Origin: Kappaphycus alvarezii
Lineage: Eukaryota > Rhodophyta > Florideophyceae > Gigartinales > Solieriaceae
Assembly (NCBI GenBank): GCA_002205965.3
Contig: NADL03000122.1
Span: 203,099 to 267,098, forward strand
Direction of reading: 5' to 3'
Length of the DNA: 64,000 nt
Shown here: positions 20,184 through 32,429 of the stretch, piece by piece
How positions within the stretch are numbered: position 1 is the stretch's first letter
Layout of the letters: the number at the start of each line of letters is the position of its first letter
Made by a program: the position numbers and the translations under genes
The notes under the pieces: generated by a model
Databases searched by the model: none
What the model was told of the DNA's origin: nothing
Seen by the model: the letters and a program-made list of their open reading frames with translations, nothing else

Positions 20184-20699
20184 TAAAGTCGTACCTGACG
20201 ACTCTGCCACATTTGAAGACTCTCTAGACTAATACACAGACCTGTCCCGCTTAGTCTTCGGAAAAAAGCCGTCCTACATCCCGAATCAGTAAAGCACCCC
20301 AATTTCCCCCCTCATAGACAATGTGAACAGTGTGGATATCAAGTTTTGAATTTTCGTCTTGATATATTTATGGATCCGCATATATCCGCTTTAATTCTAT
20401 CGCTCATACTGCCCTACGAGTTCATGTCTGTCTCAGGTTTCTGTTGGTATATGAAGAAATAGTATGGCATACAGGTCCCATACTGCTCTGCCACTACATT
20501 CACAACATGGTTTCACCTTATGTTCCACTCGCAGTAAACCAACACAAACATTCCAGTTCTTTTTCCACAGACCAACCCACACCAACCCATTCAAATAGAG
20601 GGGGGAGATGACGGCGTGGTTTACTTCGTAGTCTGATACTTGTAGCGGGGGAATTTATACGGACAAATAAACACTCCACTTTACCCAAACAATCCTGCT
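20184..20699. other. No gene; LINE-like tails
   Basis: Two tails on the plus strand: CAGTAAAGCACCCCAATTTC ending near 20309, and CGCAGTAAACCAACACAAAC at about 20530-20555. Between them a segment resembles the LINE 3' UTR near 25340-25390. Confidence 0.5.
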
Positions 20700-21217
20700 C
20701 TCCAATCTTACACATTCGCAATTCTGGTAAATGATGAGTGGAAGACACACGTGGCACCCGAGAAGGTTGTCCAGTTCACGATTATCGACTCAAGGCAGCG
20801 GTTTGGGCAAGGGCGACTCGATCGCCCAGATAAGGAAAATGCCTTTGACGCCATGCGCAAGGGGGATGAGAGGATCTTGGCATTCCGAGCCTCGTCTTCT
20901 GTGGATGGTTGCAAGGAATGGCTTTTATGCCAACCGGCTCCAGACCTGGGCACCTATATCTCAGACTGCAATTCCAAAACGTGGTTGCAGTTCCATTGAA
21001 GGATAGCACTGTTTCCTCCCGCCTCAAAATGACACAATTGGAGATGAACGACCCTCATGAATCAGAACGGTGGCCACGCGCTGTGCTGTGCCTACGGATC
21101 TACCCGCGGGTGGTGGCACGACTCTCAAACACGGTTGTTTGCGGCAGGCCTCTCCAAAGCCGCCCGAGACCCTGTCATTGAGCCCCCATAACGTGGTAAT
21201 GCAGTTTGCATGGACAT
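20700..21217 (+). pseudogene. LINE I C-terminal domain, 5' half
   Basis: Frames give ILAFRASSSVDGCKEWL, CQPAPDLGTYISDC, CCAYGSTRGWWHDSQT and LSKAARDPVIEPP. This is the zinc-binding and nuclease-like region seen at 55.65-56.0 kb. The copy is broken by frameshifts and cut by the LTR at 21218. Confidence 0.65.
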
Positions 21218-22391
21218 TGATAGGGGTAAATCGTCGGTAAGAGAGATGCTCAAAACCAACTACCCTAAGAAGGAGGTGTTGCAAGCGACAAAAGTGCTAC
21301 CATGGTATAGTTGAACGAACAGAAAGGATTGTATATGGAAGAGAGTTGATAGAGCTACAAGCAAGTATGGAGGGAGCAAGGTCTACCACTGGTGCTCTGT
21401 GACCAGCGTAGGAAAAATGTTTCTTGATTCTGAAGTTGACTCTCAACTCCCTACTACCCGGAGCTTGACTTGAAGTTGTCTGCAAACTTGCTTGACCTCC
21501 ACTAAAGGAAACAGTTTACTCGGCTTATATAGACTTTTGACTACCCCAAAAGTCTCAAACAAACATACTAATAACCATAAAATACATTCACGGGAATTGT
21601 GTGAACCAGAGAGACCATTAGAATATATTTCCCCAATGTAAATATCTAGGTGCCATACTTATGCCAGCCACCCATCCGCCAGTGGTGGGAATTAACGTGG
21701 CCATTATATATACCTTTCAGAGTCACTCGTAGTATCACCCAGAACCTGGAACTGTACTGACACCTATTATGACAGCGTGTCCTAAAATAAAAAAATCAAC
21801 CCATGATTTTGCCATACTCATCCAAATTAAAAATATCTTGCAAATTCAGAAACTGTAAAAATATCTTCCCAATTCCGATACTCCATACAATTATGGTCCT
21901 GGGCTTTCAACCCACTCACAAGCCTCAACGCAGCTCACGCAGAGAAGCAGCGAAAATACCAAGGGTTCCTTGCTGAGCTGCCTGGGAGAAACAGGCTGGT
22001 TCCTGTCCCCATCTCAACGCTTGGAGGTTGGCATCCGGCGGCGTTCTCCATCGTCAAGGAACTCGCGAGAACCGTTGCCACCCGCGCAATGGAACGGTTT
22101 TCGAAGGTTAGAGCCATTCTTTTACAGCGGCACTCCGCTTTGACAGTAACCTCTAATGTCGCTTGTTTGCTGGCTGGCCTCCCTTCCACCTTCTGGTAGA
22201 TTGGAGTGCCATCCACAGCTTTCGACGCATCGTACGGTTTCGCAATTGGCTTGACAATGATACGATATCTACGCTTCGGTACAAATTTACTGGATACCAA
22301 CCCACATATCCACCACAGTAAATTTTAACCCTCCATTTACACATTATGGTCCTCATCTAGATTTTTTTCGTGTGCGAATTTGCGCACATCA
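21218..22391 (-). mobile_element. Solo LTR (short form), itself hit by a LINE
   Basis: Plus-strand ends TGATAGGGGTAAATCG and GCGCACATCA, flanked by GACAT at 21213-21217 and 22392-22396. Without the LINE insert it is about 720 bp and matches the LTR at 49178-49898 throughout. Like that copy, it has a ~110-bp segment (CATCCGCCAGTGGTGGGAAT) in the place where longer LTRs carry the acidic ORF. Confidence 0.9.
21901..22342 (+). mobile_element. 5'-truncated LINE I insertion inside the LTR
   Basis: 442 bp in LINE I sense orientation, starting in the GFQPTHKPQ-type segment, through GGWHPAAFSIVKELARTVA in the ORF, to the 3' end CAGTAAATTTTAACCCTCC..TTTACAC. The same end is at 55213 (minus strand). 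ATTATGGTCCT (11 bp) flanks it at 21890-21900 and 22343-22353. The reading frame is broken in this fragment. Confidence 0.85.
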
Positions 22392-22439
22392 GACATCAAG
22401 GGATCTTGGAGAGAAGGGGGGCACATTGTAACGTAATCG

Positions 22440-22606
22440 TCATCCATCCCTTGACCCCACCTTTTCTCCCTTCCCTGGCGCGATGCCCACTCAAGCCCCG
22501 TGACCATGCTGGTCTTGGCACTTATCCCGCGTAACGTATTAGCCTCGTGGATATAACCGACCACATCTTCCATGCATTAAAATAACCCAAAAATCCCCCC
22601 CCCTTG
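22440..22606 (+). mobile_element. LINE I 3' UTR tail, beta type
   Basis: CTTATCCCGCGTAACGTATT, then GGATATAACCGACCACATC and a tail ATTAAAATAACCCAAAAATC with a C run. This is the uninterrupted version of the site into which the LTR at 49178 inserted. Confidence 0.7.
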
Positions 22607-22870
22607 GCAAGGACGCTCGCTTTGCGGAATTGATACTTTCAGAGGGTCCTGGGCATCGCTGCATTGACCTTCCGCTCTCCTCGTTGGGGGGGCTGGCACA
22701 AGACTGCTCCGGACTTCGGCTCTGGGTTGCGACTGGCATTGCCGCACAGGCAGCCGCTCCGATGGCTGATGCGCAGCAAACGTTGTTCGTTCGTCTTGCG
22801 GCGCGATTCGTCCTGTGTAACGCCAGTCTTTTGTTGGATGGGGGTTTGACGGATACCTCAGGCCACAACT
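22607..22870 (+). pseudogene. LINE IV C-terminal fragment
   Basis: Frames give LALSSLGGWHKTAPDF-like and AQQTLFVRLAARFVLCNASL, then LLLDG before divergence. The GGWH motif, followed by a helix ending in NASLLL, is the usual end of LINE polyproteins and differs from family I (which ends in CLLAG). Too short to classify further. The open frame runs on to 23253, but the later part has no resemblance to any family. Confidence 0.5.
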
Positions 22871-24034
22871 TGAAGTATTATGCTCCAGAAAATCTTCGTT
22901 CTCAGGATATGTCGGTGGCTACCTATATTAGGCCTCTATTGCCTTACTCAGGAAAGTTAAGTGTACGGTACCACCCCATCAACCCAAAGATTCTCCCTGG
23001 AATTTACGTACTGCCAATGTGGAATATCACTGTAAAGGGATACCTTCACTGTGCAAAAAAGTACTGCACATTATTTGAGTTATATCGCCCTGTAGCTACA
23101 CTGCGAACATTTCCATTGTGGGGGAAATTTGGGGTGTTTTTAATGCATGAAAAATATGGTCAGCTGTTCCCTGAGGGATGTCGTGTTGGTAAAGGCTTAC
23201 AATGTAAAGGGTTGGCGGGAAGTTGTCAAAACGCTAGAAAACTGACGGGTTAAATCTATGCTGATGAGGTTATGTTTTCGTTTAGCATTAGTACCAGACA
23301 CGTGTATAATCTTGTTGACTTCCGGCAGCAGACAGCGAAGATCAAACACATGACCCTAAATTCCAAATAGTAGGCTACGTAAATTTTTCAGAGTTTCTGT
23401 ACAGTAGGTGGGCAAAGTAATATCTTCCAAGAGTAAAACACCCAAACCTTCCCCCAAAGTAATTTTGGTCCTTACAATTTCTGGCACACTACGTGCCATC
23501 ACTGCACCGTGAACACCTGAAGGGTACCACCCATTGTCTCCATCCCCACTTCACAATTTTTGCATTAGCAGGTCATCTTTCTCCTACCCATCACATGCGA
23601 TCTGTCCTTACGCAAAGGCATGCTGCGGAAACGGTTTCATCCATTCATCCAACGCAGCATGTCTCGCAGCTGGTCTAACACCAGCTTTGTGATATAGTTC
23701 TGCCTGACTCGGTCTCCTTTTCAGACCCTCAAATACACAAACCTACCCCCCAGTCTCGGGAAATAGCTGGCCGGCATATTTAATCAGTAGAGTAACTCAA
23801 TTACCCTCCCGTTACATGATACATCGTTGCCAAACTCTGCTGAAAACTCGACTGTTGCAGGACATGAAAAAGTGTCATTCCCCCGGGGCTCGGTCCTAGC
23901 GATCCAAAGGAGTGATGATACACTAGATCTAGTAGCCCGTGGGTTAAAGAAAAGTGAAGAATGCCCTAGGGGACCAGTTACCACCGCTAACTCGAAGCCC
24001 ACGATGGATCATAGTTCTGTTTTGGGTTCAATGG
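22871..24034. other. No gene; two LINE tails
   Basis: 23115-23180 is a reversed beta tail (GGGGGAAATTTGGGGTGTTT...ATGGTCAGC). 23415-23455 is a plus-strand alpha tail (TCTTCCAAGAGTAAAACACC). The segment 23830-24030 is open in one frame and resembles retroelement text but could not be assigned. Confidence 0.5.
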
Positions 24035-24588
24035 TTAGACGTTCAAGACGATGAAATTCAGCCAGGGCACGCAAATGACGACGACCGATCATTACAACAG
24101 GACACAACCCGTAGTAATATCTTATCAAAGTCATTTAATCTTCTCGTGAGGAGAATTTTACGGGGACCGCAGGAAATCAGCCGACCCATTGGTCAAGATA
24201 TCATAAATGCACGAGGGAGAAGGATTTTTGATTGGACTCTTCCAGAAGAGCACCTACTTAATCTGGAACAACACCTGGTTAACGATGAGTCTATACCGAG
24301 TAGCCCGTTCAGCTTGCGGGAGTTTCTCGAAAAATCAGCAATCTTCATCAAATTCAGGTCGTCAGCGGGCTTCAGTTTGTTGGATAATCCCGTCACATTT
24401 TTTGGGCCCGACGGCAATGAAGTGGGCAATATTTCAAATCTTGAGCAAATTGTAAGGCCCAACGAAAGAACTACTGAGAATCGTGGAAGAGTAGCGAATA
24501 GGTTCCCACCAGCCTCCTCTCCAAGACAACGACGTGGTGCACCGGCTCCATCTCAAGCAATTGGTCCATCTCAGGCACCTGGCCCGTC

Positions 24589-24634
24589 GTAGATCGGATA
24601 TATCTTCCAAGAGTAAAACACTCAAACTCTCCCC
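24589..24634 (+). mobile_element. 46-bp alpha LINE tail insertion
   Basis: An alpha tail (ATCGGATATATCTTCCAAG ... AAACTCTCCCC) interrupts the copy 3 reading frame. CCTGGCCCGTC (11 bp) flanks it at 24578-24588 and 24635-24645. Copies 1 and 2 lack it at this site, so the empty site is known. Confidence 0.9.
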
Positions 24635-24852
24635 CCTGGCCCGTCTCATGCACCTGATCAATCGCAATAGCCGTAGTCTAGTATGAACACTTCTAGGTCA
24701 AAAAGGCAGCCTCGAACGCGTCGAAAAAACGTGTTCTATGGCCACTTCAAACTCTTCGAATAAAGGGGGAGAAATCATTCGATAGTGATTAACTCGTTTG
24801 CCGTTCGTAACAAGTTTGCCTCTTAGGTCAGTTTGACCTTACATCTAGATCG

Positions 24853-24900
24853 AATTTATGTATGTATCTTCCAAAAGTAAAGACACCTAAAACTTTCCCT
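24853..24900 (+). mobile_element. Alpha-like tail after the copy 3 ORF
   Basis: AGATCGAATT...TATCTTCCAAAAGTAAAGAC. It occupies the same place as the tail at 54770-54822 in copy 2 and is missing from copy 1 (TTACATCGATGACATT at about 20100). Confidence 0.7.
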
Positions 24901-25024
24901 ATATCTTTGACATTGTTCAAAAATTTAACTTTTTTAAAAACGACGAAGGAATTGCTGCTTTTACTAAAATGATTCCTGATACATATATTATTATTATTTA
25001 TTATAGTATTCACAAATGGGACTA

Positions 25025-25413
25025 CGTAGCCATTGTGGTAAAGGCGAGGGGGGGATTGGGGTGCTTTACTGACTCGAGATGTAGAACGGCTATTTTCTGA
25101 CACGAGGGGAGGCGGTCCTGTGTGTTGAGGTTCTGAAATGGATACCGCATGAGGCTGTACTATCGCACAAGGCTGATGAAAGAACAACCTTAAGACATGC
25201 TGCTTTGGACGAAACCGTCGCCGCCCCGTGGTCAAGTAGCATGGAAAGCGGGGATATCTACTTTAAATTTGCATCTTAATACTATTTATAGATCGGGGGT
25301 TCATTTACTGCATCAGATAGCTGGATTATACCCTTGTAGATCCGCACAGAACCGCTTCAATTTTATAGCTCATATTGAACTGCGATGCAAATCTTTCTGG
25401 ACCCTCTGCCCTA
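25025..25413 (-). mobile_element. LINE I 3' end (-), shared with copy 2 flank
   Basis: Read on the minus strand it contains AATVSSKAACLKVVLSSAL, similar to the LINE I C-terminus, then a 3' UTR ending GTCAGTAAAGCACCCCAATC. The same segment follows USP unit copy 2 at 54944-55212, so copies 2 and 3 descend from one locus that already carried this LINE. Confidence 0.6.
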
Positions 25414-26766
25414 TAATAGGGGTAAATCGTCGGGAGAAGAGATACTCAGAACCAATTACCCCAAGAAGGAGGTGTTGCAAGCGACAAAGTTCTACCGTGG
25501 TATAGTTGAACGAACAAAAAGGAGTGGATAAGGAAGGCAGTTGAGAGGGCTACAAGCAAATATGGAAGGGACAGTGTCTACCACTGATGCTCTGTAACCA
25601 TCGCAGGAAAAATGTTTTGTTTCTGAAGATGACTCTTCGCTTCCTACTACTTCGGACTTGACTTGAAGTTGTCAGCCAACCTCCTTGACCTCCACAAGAG
25701 GAAGCAGTTTACTCAGCCCATATAGACTTTTTGGCCTAAAGTATCAAATAAACATACTAAGATCCATAAAATACATCAATTGGAATTTTGTGAACGAGAA
25801 ACACTAACAGCAGATATTATCAGGATAAATATCTAGATTTATTCCTTAATATCTTAGTCCTCTACATAAGAGCCAAATAGTTCCCTCAAAATATTTATTT
25901 CACCCAGGCAGTCTACACAAATACCCGCGAACGGCTTAGAATTCTCCATTGCCTCCTGCGAAATATCTGGACCACTGAGGATGCCCCGATCCAGTTCCAG
26001 AGTCGGGACCACCTGGACCATATTTTCCGGCCCCTTTCCCACTAATCCAGCGCTTTCCATGTCTCCCACCACTCGTTCTCCTCGTCCTCCTCTTCATTCC
26101 TCACTTCATCTTTGTCAGAAGATTCAGAGATCACAATTAATCCCTCAGTCCCCCCTTCGTCCTCCACGGGAGCACCCCCACCATAATAAAATAGTGGCTC
26201 CCACGAGTCTAACTAGTCCTCCTCTTCATCTTTCTCTTCCTCTAAGTCCTCTTCTCCCTCCTCCTCCTCCTCTGCCTCTTCTGCCTGCTCGAAGCAGTTA
26301 TGGCGGACCCACTCCCGAACGCGTTCCCGGTCAAACCTTCTACAATAATCATAGTAGTCGGTTGGACCATTTACAATCAGGGCCAGAGCGTTGAGTGGAC
26401 GACAGCCTCGGGATGACTTGGTGATGGTAAGGGAAGGGCGGAGGTTGGTCATGCTAAGGGACAAAAGAAGGGGTGAGCCGATGGGGTAGGTGATGGCGGG
26501 GCGTTGCCTCAACGACGTCGATTTCGAACTTTAAATATTGCGACGTCTTCGAAAAGTATGACGACCTTGGATGTGTACAATAATGTCATCTATTAATGAC
26601 ACCATGTCTTAAAATAAAAAATCAGCCCATGAATTTGCCACACTCATCCAAATTAAAAATATATTGCAAATTCAGAAACTGTAAAAATATCTTCCTAAAT
26701 CCGATACTGTATACAATTATTGTCTTCATCTAGATTTTTTTCCGTGTGCGAATTTGGCGCACATCA
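25414..26766 (-). mobile_element. Solo LTR (1353 bp) with internal acidic ORF
   Basis: Plus-strand ends are TAATAGGGGTAAATCG (the first G of TG is mutated) and GCGCACATCA. Flanks are CCCTA (25409-25413) and CCCTG (26767-26771), a one-mismatch 5-bp duplication. The right ~190 bp match the short LTRs at 21218 and 49178; the middle holds the acidic ORF. No internal retroelement genes are present. Confidence 0.8.
25854..26452 (-). pseudogene. LTR-encoded acidic protein, copy 2 (broken)
   Basis: Starts MTNLRPSLTITKSSRGCRPL and continues ALIVNGPTDYYDYCRRFDRERVREWV, then CFEQAEEAEEEEEGEE to a stop at 26213. A second frame resumes at WEPLFYYGG and includes LIVISESSDKDE. The C-terminus in a third frame (ENMVQVVPTLELDRGI ... 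ILRELFGSYVED) ends at 25854. The N-terminal ~60 residues are well conserved with the other copies, including NGPTD and the Tyr/Arg spacing; the middle is acidic. No known family recognised. Confidence 0.65.
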
Positions 26767-26771
26767 CCCTG

Positions 26772-29700
26772 ATCAGACTTTTATTGCATGGACTCTCCGG
26801 GTTTTTTATTACTCTCATTCTCCAATGATTTCAGTCTCGAAGCCGATATTGGTCGCGAGGATTCCATCGATATAAACAAATATCTCTGGGATTCGATGCT
26901 TCCTTGAAGTTCAAGTGCTTTAGTGAAATATTGGCCTGTTACTTATTGTAACAACTGTCCAAATCTCACAAAAAGATTGATGCGTACTAAAATGTATACA
27001 CAGAAAAATATGAGGATAATGGGCCAACTTTGAGTACGGTATATGAGTTTACACGATATTTCTTCATTTGGGTGCGTGCGAAAATCATACTTTGCTTGCA
27101 TGAGTCTAGGATACACTTGCAGTAATCGATGTCAGCGAACGTCAAGGTTCCTGAAGATACAAGGCGCGACTCTGAATTCTCTAGCAGCCACGACATTTCC
27201 ACTCTTGGCTTATAACATGGGACGATGGATATAACACCTGGATAGTTACCTCAAGAACTATCTTCAAAGTCATTCTTGCCCACATAATTCCCTTGGATAC
27301 ATTTTATGGTATTTGGTCTGTCTGTGAAAACTTAAGGGTTAGCTGACAAATCTATACAAAAGCCGCCAAATCTTTTAAAGCTGAGTAAACCGTTTGCCCC
27401 AGTATCTACCCGCGATAATATTATCCTCATATTACGCACAATTTTTTGTCCTTGTATGAGAACAAATATCTTTATCGAATTGATATTTACAGTAAATAAA
27501 GCGACATAAAAACATTTTTGGCCCATTACTATATGATTCAAGATATTATGGAAACATAGAGCTACACTTGGAAGTTTCTCACTAGCTTAAAACTCTACAT
27601 CTTTCTCGCCATTCCATCTATAGTTACTGAAAGGGTAAAATAAGGCGAATTGGGAAAAAATCGAACGATATCGAATTTCAAGAAGTTTTTTTACTCAGTT
27701 CAGCTTTCAAATAACCAAAAAGCTTTTTTAGATCGCGATCAAATACCGTTTTAATCATAAAGTATCACAAAAAAAATAGCAAGATAAATATTTTTAACCT
27801 AGAAAAAAAATTAGTCTTCAGCTTTGTACTCAAACGAGGAAAGTGTATTCTACATTTGTCCTCATATGAGTACAAAATTTTGATAAATGTTAGAAGATTG
27901 CAAGCAATTTGGAAAAAACAAGATCAAAATAGTTGAGACTTTGAATGTCAACTTCTGACCTGAGGAATTTTTCTTTGACTTTATTCACTTAACATAGGTG
28001 GTAAATTATGCCTCTTATTTCTGGAAATAGCCCATTAAACCTATCTAGTTACAAATTTCTTCGTTACTCCACAGCTATAGTTCGAAAAAAACTCTTGGAA
28101 CGCATCCGTTCTGAGATAATTGGCGTGAAAATTGCAATGTTGTGATCTATTACTATCTAAGACAACCAAAAATAGCAACACTAGTTTTTAGAATGCAAAT
28201 TATAAAAGCAGGGTGAATCTAAAACTTTGTTTAGCACTTTAACACACTTTGAGAGGCATAATCTTGAACAATCATGAAAAGCAAAAATTTATACCTGGAA
28301 TTTTAGAAATCAACAATACACCCTGGATCGAATCGTAAAAATTTTCGCATATTATTATAATGCAGCAAGGAAGAAATCAACTTGATGTGTCACAAAAATC
28401 ACACTGGGAAAACTTGTAATTTTAAGCAAAACTTCTTAAATATCGCTTTCTAATTGAGTTAATGCATCTTTGAATCTAGTAAGAAAAGCTTGTTTCCCTT
28501 AGTGACGAAATTTCTCTTCAAGACTATGAAATATAAAATTCAGCTCTATGGGGTCTATCTCCATAGGAAAAGTTCCAAAATGTTTCAACCCTCTCAACAT
28601 CCCCATGGAAGTCCTTTCGCGTTGCCAAAAGCCACTGAAGATATTTTACGCGGAATTAATAAATTATACGTGTTACAAGTAAGAATAAACAATTTATTTT
28701 AAGATAAGAGACCAGGAAAAAGAGTTGTAAAATGCTTTTGCCGTTGTCTTCTTGCTAGCTATTATAGAGATGATGATTTAATGGTTGAAAATTTACAGCA
28801 ACAATTAGTGAAGGTGACTGGCTGAAGTATGGAGTGGACATCCAGGTAGTGCACAGAGCGGGGCTTTGGTATATCACGGAAAGGCTGGAAATAATGAAAC
28901 ATTCCAAGCAATTTAAACCGTAATTTTTATATAAGCACATGCCTAATCGGAAGATTCCTTTCAAGCTTTGGAAGAAAACCTCTCTTGGAGGCTCTGTTCT
29001 TTGTTTATTGTGTATTCAAATCGTCACAAAATGCAGAATGAACTACCTGTAAAAGAGAAACACCGCTGAAATTGCCTCTCCTGTCTCCTCAACATCTTCT
29101 TCCCCCTTCGCATGCTACGCAGCGACAAAAAAAAACTAGGTTGACTACGAAGGCACTCTAAAGGGTTTGATTCGCTTCTTCATAAACTTTAATTTTTTCT
29201 GTACGAGATTGCTCTTACTTGCAGTATCCCTACCGAACAGTGGTGTCAACTTTTTGAATTATTTAAACTTGCTTCTCTCTGCAAATAATTTTTCTACTCT
29301 ATCAACCCATTCATGAGCACGAATCCTAGAAAAATGGCCAGATGTTTCACCTTGCGGGGCCTATGTCCTGAAATACGAGTGCTATTGGCATGTGCCGTCA
29401 GAACGTTGATGTAATTGTGGTATATTTTTCGTATTTCAAGAGACAAAATTTCTTTAAAAAAGACAAAAAACTTCACTCAAATACATGGATAGAAGCTTGA
29501 AAATAACTGAAAAGGGGTTCTCCCTAATGCTGGTATAAGAGATGTTATTCATATGACTAGATTAATACATCAAACCCTCCCATTGGATAATTCAGAGACA
29601 CAGCGGTAGTGGGTATCATCGTTCAACAAGGCCGTATTTAGTCTCAGTTCTTACGTGCTGTTCGACGAAACTCACGGCTTAAATTAAAATACGGAATGAC

Positions 29701-31240
29701 ACAACGTATATAAGATGCGTTTAAATTCCTAAAAAACGTCTTATTATATTGAAAATCCATTACAATCATACCTGATTCACTCTAAAGATACTGGAGGGAC
29801 ACGATTTATGTAATAGTTATACTTATGTCGAAAGGTATGGCAAAGGGTAAAGCGTATAATGTACCATCTTCCCCATTGGCCCTCTTCTGCTGGATAGAAT
29901 CAGACCTAAATATATACCAAGCGTAGCAGCATCAAGAACGACTTGTGCGCCGTATTGTGTAGTGGGAAAAAGTCATTGAACAATTCATTAAAAAACCATG
30001 TTGCCCAACATTCTCCACCCAAATACCAGACCCGTAGTTGTTTCGAATATGCGATACATTAGAAATATTCCTTACTACAGTCATTTTTTGACTTTGATCG
30101 CACGATTTATGAAATTTTCACTTTCATATCACATAGAGAGGAAATCCTCTGAGCTATCGGCTAGAGAATGACATCTTTTGCTTTCTACGATTTCGGCTTG
30201 GAAAATATGTTGGACAATTAAACTCTTCGAGTAGTCCTTGCTGAATACTAAAGAATTAATTTGCTTGGAAAATACTTACTGCTAATAAAAAACCGGAGGT
30301 ACTCAGGTAACTAAATTTCAATCCGACCCATTGCTGTTGCAAACGGTTTCATGACCAATACTGCAAGGGATGATTTTGTCATTTTATTCGAAATAGACTT
30401 ACTGGGCTCGGTATATATGTATCCCTACGACTAATGTCATCATTGTCATCTTCTACACTTCCTTCATTGCTTTGAAAATTTGAGTGGCTGATTTAAATTT
30501 ATTAGAAAGTTCAGAACTTTAAAGTTGATTAAAATATTCAGGACTTTGAGGTTTAGTCACGAGAGGCTCAAATAGGATTCTGAAAATAGTTCGCATTCGT
30601 TGCAGCTCATTTAAAGTGAATTATGGTAGACTACTCGATAAGTATCCCGCTGTTTTGCTTGCTATCCACTATCCATAGTTGGTTTCAGCAATGCAATGCA
30701 ATGTGTCCTAACTCCCAGTAAATTGATAAAAAAAAGCTCTAACGTACTTAAATGAACTTTGTAGCATCCACAAGGAAAGGATTTGGAGCTAAGGATCCTG
30801 TAGCTGACCGTGGACCAGCTAGCTCGAAAGCCGTGCCCTTAATATAGCAATCAAAATTTATGCCCATGGTGCAATGAATCCATGCCCGGTAAATGATTTG
30901 AATCTGAATTTTCGGAGCAATAACTGAAGTAGGTCTTCGGTTTTTAGACATATTAAACTTGAAAACCCTCCAATTCTTGATTGGAAATCTGGTTTAGCTT
31001 TAAATTTCTTTGACTGGTGGAAGCTCCGAATTTATTTCTGATCTGGTTGTTCTACCTCTCATCGTAAAATTTTGTCGCTCCTGAAATTTCGAATTAATAA
31101 TCTCATGTTGTATTACACAGTTTCACCTTTCCTTTTTGACATGTTATTTCGTAGGTCTTGCAGCTTTGTACTAATTTAACTATATTTATCTCAGCTACAA
31201 GATTGCAAACAGAGACATAAATTGTGGTTTTTACGCTGAC
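26772..31240. other. AT-rich, apparently single-copy stretch, no gene recognised
   Basis: No LINE tails, LTRs or other repeats of this window are present, and no ORF longer than 71 codons was found. Two short ORFs (28490-28702 +, 30748-30951 -) have protein-like composition but no motif. Many A/T runs. This is the longest repeat-free stretch of the window. Confidence 0.5.
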
Positions 31241-32429
31241 TTTTACGTGGGAACCCCCATTGCCGTACAAAAATAAGTCAAAGAGCCTCCATCCGTCTCG
31301 GTCAAAAAAGACTAAGGGGACCTCGCCGACTATCGCTCCCTGCCCACCTTGCTACTCGTAACGATTGGCAAAGGAGAATATCCCAAGACTCCACCTTGTC
31401 CGTGTACTCCGAAAACCCCGCTTTTTCACCCTACGCAGCCCCGAGGAGCCCAAGACACCGACGCCGACTCATACTCAAAGGCGGGATCTCGTATTATCTC
31501 GATCATTTCCCGATCCAGGAGCACAAACTCTCTTGTTACGGCAGAGGAGCCACGCACTCCATTTCGATCATTAACTCTACCTCCATCAACAGGTTTATGA
31601 GCTTTATTCCCTTTTCCAAGGAAGTCGTCGCTTCCGACCGTCCTGATGTCATCAGGGCACCTATAAGTTCAAGAGCTTCTCCGTAAAGGCTTCGAGTGCT
31701 GGCAGAAACCGCTTTTGTCTCTATCTAAACGATGATAAACCATCGAGTCCGTAAATATAAGGCCTCCATAAGGCTGCAGATAAACATAAATACAAAGTTC
31801 TTTCCGTTTCATTGTCTTCATTGTCAAGTGAGCTGCTCCGTTCGCGTTCAGTATTTCGAGCACATCCGTTCCCGTTTTCAGATACGCCGTACAAGCTGGA
31901 AGTAGTACAAGTACAAGGACTGAAATATTGAGGTTTTAAGTAAATAATACCTTGTGTGTAATCAAAACAGGGACCAGCATCGACTCGCAGTCAGTGGCCA
32001 TACGTTAAACTCTACTATTCCATTAAAATAGTCTGTATTTCAGGCAAAAAAAGGAAAATAGACATATAAGTGCATTTTATCAATCGTTTTTGTGCATGTG
32101 TTCTGTTCAAATTTCCGTTTTGATTGAAATATTTTCTATACTGCCCTCAAATTCTCGTGGGAGTACCCATAATTGTACGTTCGCATCTTTATCAGTACAT
32201 AGACAGTACAACAATCTCAAAGGAAGGATCTGAAAAAGGGCTACTACAACGCATTCGATGAGACTGACATCAACACTTACGCCAGAGAATAAACTTTTTT
32301 TAAGTGCTCCTGGCGTATTTGAACCCACGATCACTTCAGTAGGAGCTTCTTACACTTAACCAATAGGTCACTATGACCGGAACTTGAAGATGAGAGGAGA
32401 ACCAATCAGATTATAAAGCATACATTTTC
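31241..32429. other. Unassigned, partly GC-richer sequence
   Basis: 31240-31690 is GC-richer with three overlapping open frames on the plus strand and might be a decayed LINE, but no motif fixes it. 32290-32360 (minus) has a tRNA-like B-box (GGGTTCAAATA) without a foldable cloverleaf. Confidence 0.4.

Larger units (their letters stand above)
24035..24990 (+). pseudogene. USP-like unit, copy 3, 5'-truncated
   Basis: Homology to the other two copies starts abruptly inside the C-terminal third of the ORF (VQDDEIQPG; residue ~617 of copy 1). It continues through ISRPIGQDI, FSLREFLEKSAIF, PVTFFGPDGNE, the region after the stop, and about 200 bp beyond. The whole USP-like domain is missing. The frame is interrupted by a 46-bp LINE tail at 24589-24634, followed by an in-frame-disrupting stop. 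Abrupt 5' loss with an intact 3' part is what LINE-driven copying produces, but a plain deletion is equally possible. Confidence 0.8.

Noticed and set aside
21218-22391. Helitron-like end (TGTGCGAATTTGCGCACA hairpin near one terminus)
   Set aside because: TG/CA ends, an exact 5-bp duplication and homology to the LTR next to a polypurine tract identify it as a solo LTR.
22630-23253. 207-codon ORF taken as one gene
   Set aside because: Only the first ~75 codons resemble anything (a LINE C-terminus); the rest runs through a reversed LINE tail and is a fortuitous extension.
30748-30951. 67-codon minus-strand ORF with protein-like composition
   Set aside because: No recognisable motif, no second copy in the window and no supporting context; cannot be called a gene.
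32290-32360. tRNA-like sequence on the minus strand (A-box- and B-box-like strings)
   Set aside because: The T-stem and acceptor stem do not pair and no anticodon loop can be placed. At most a SINE or tRNA relic.
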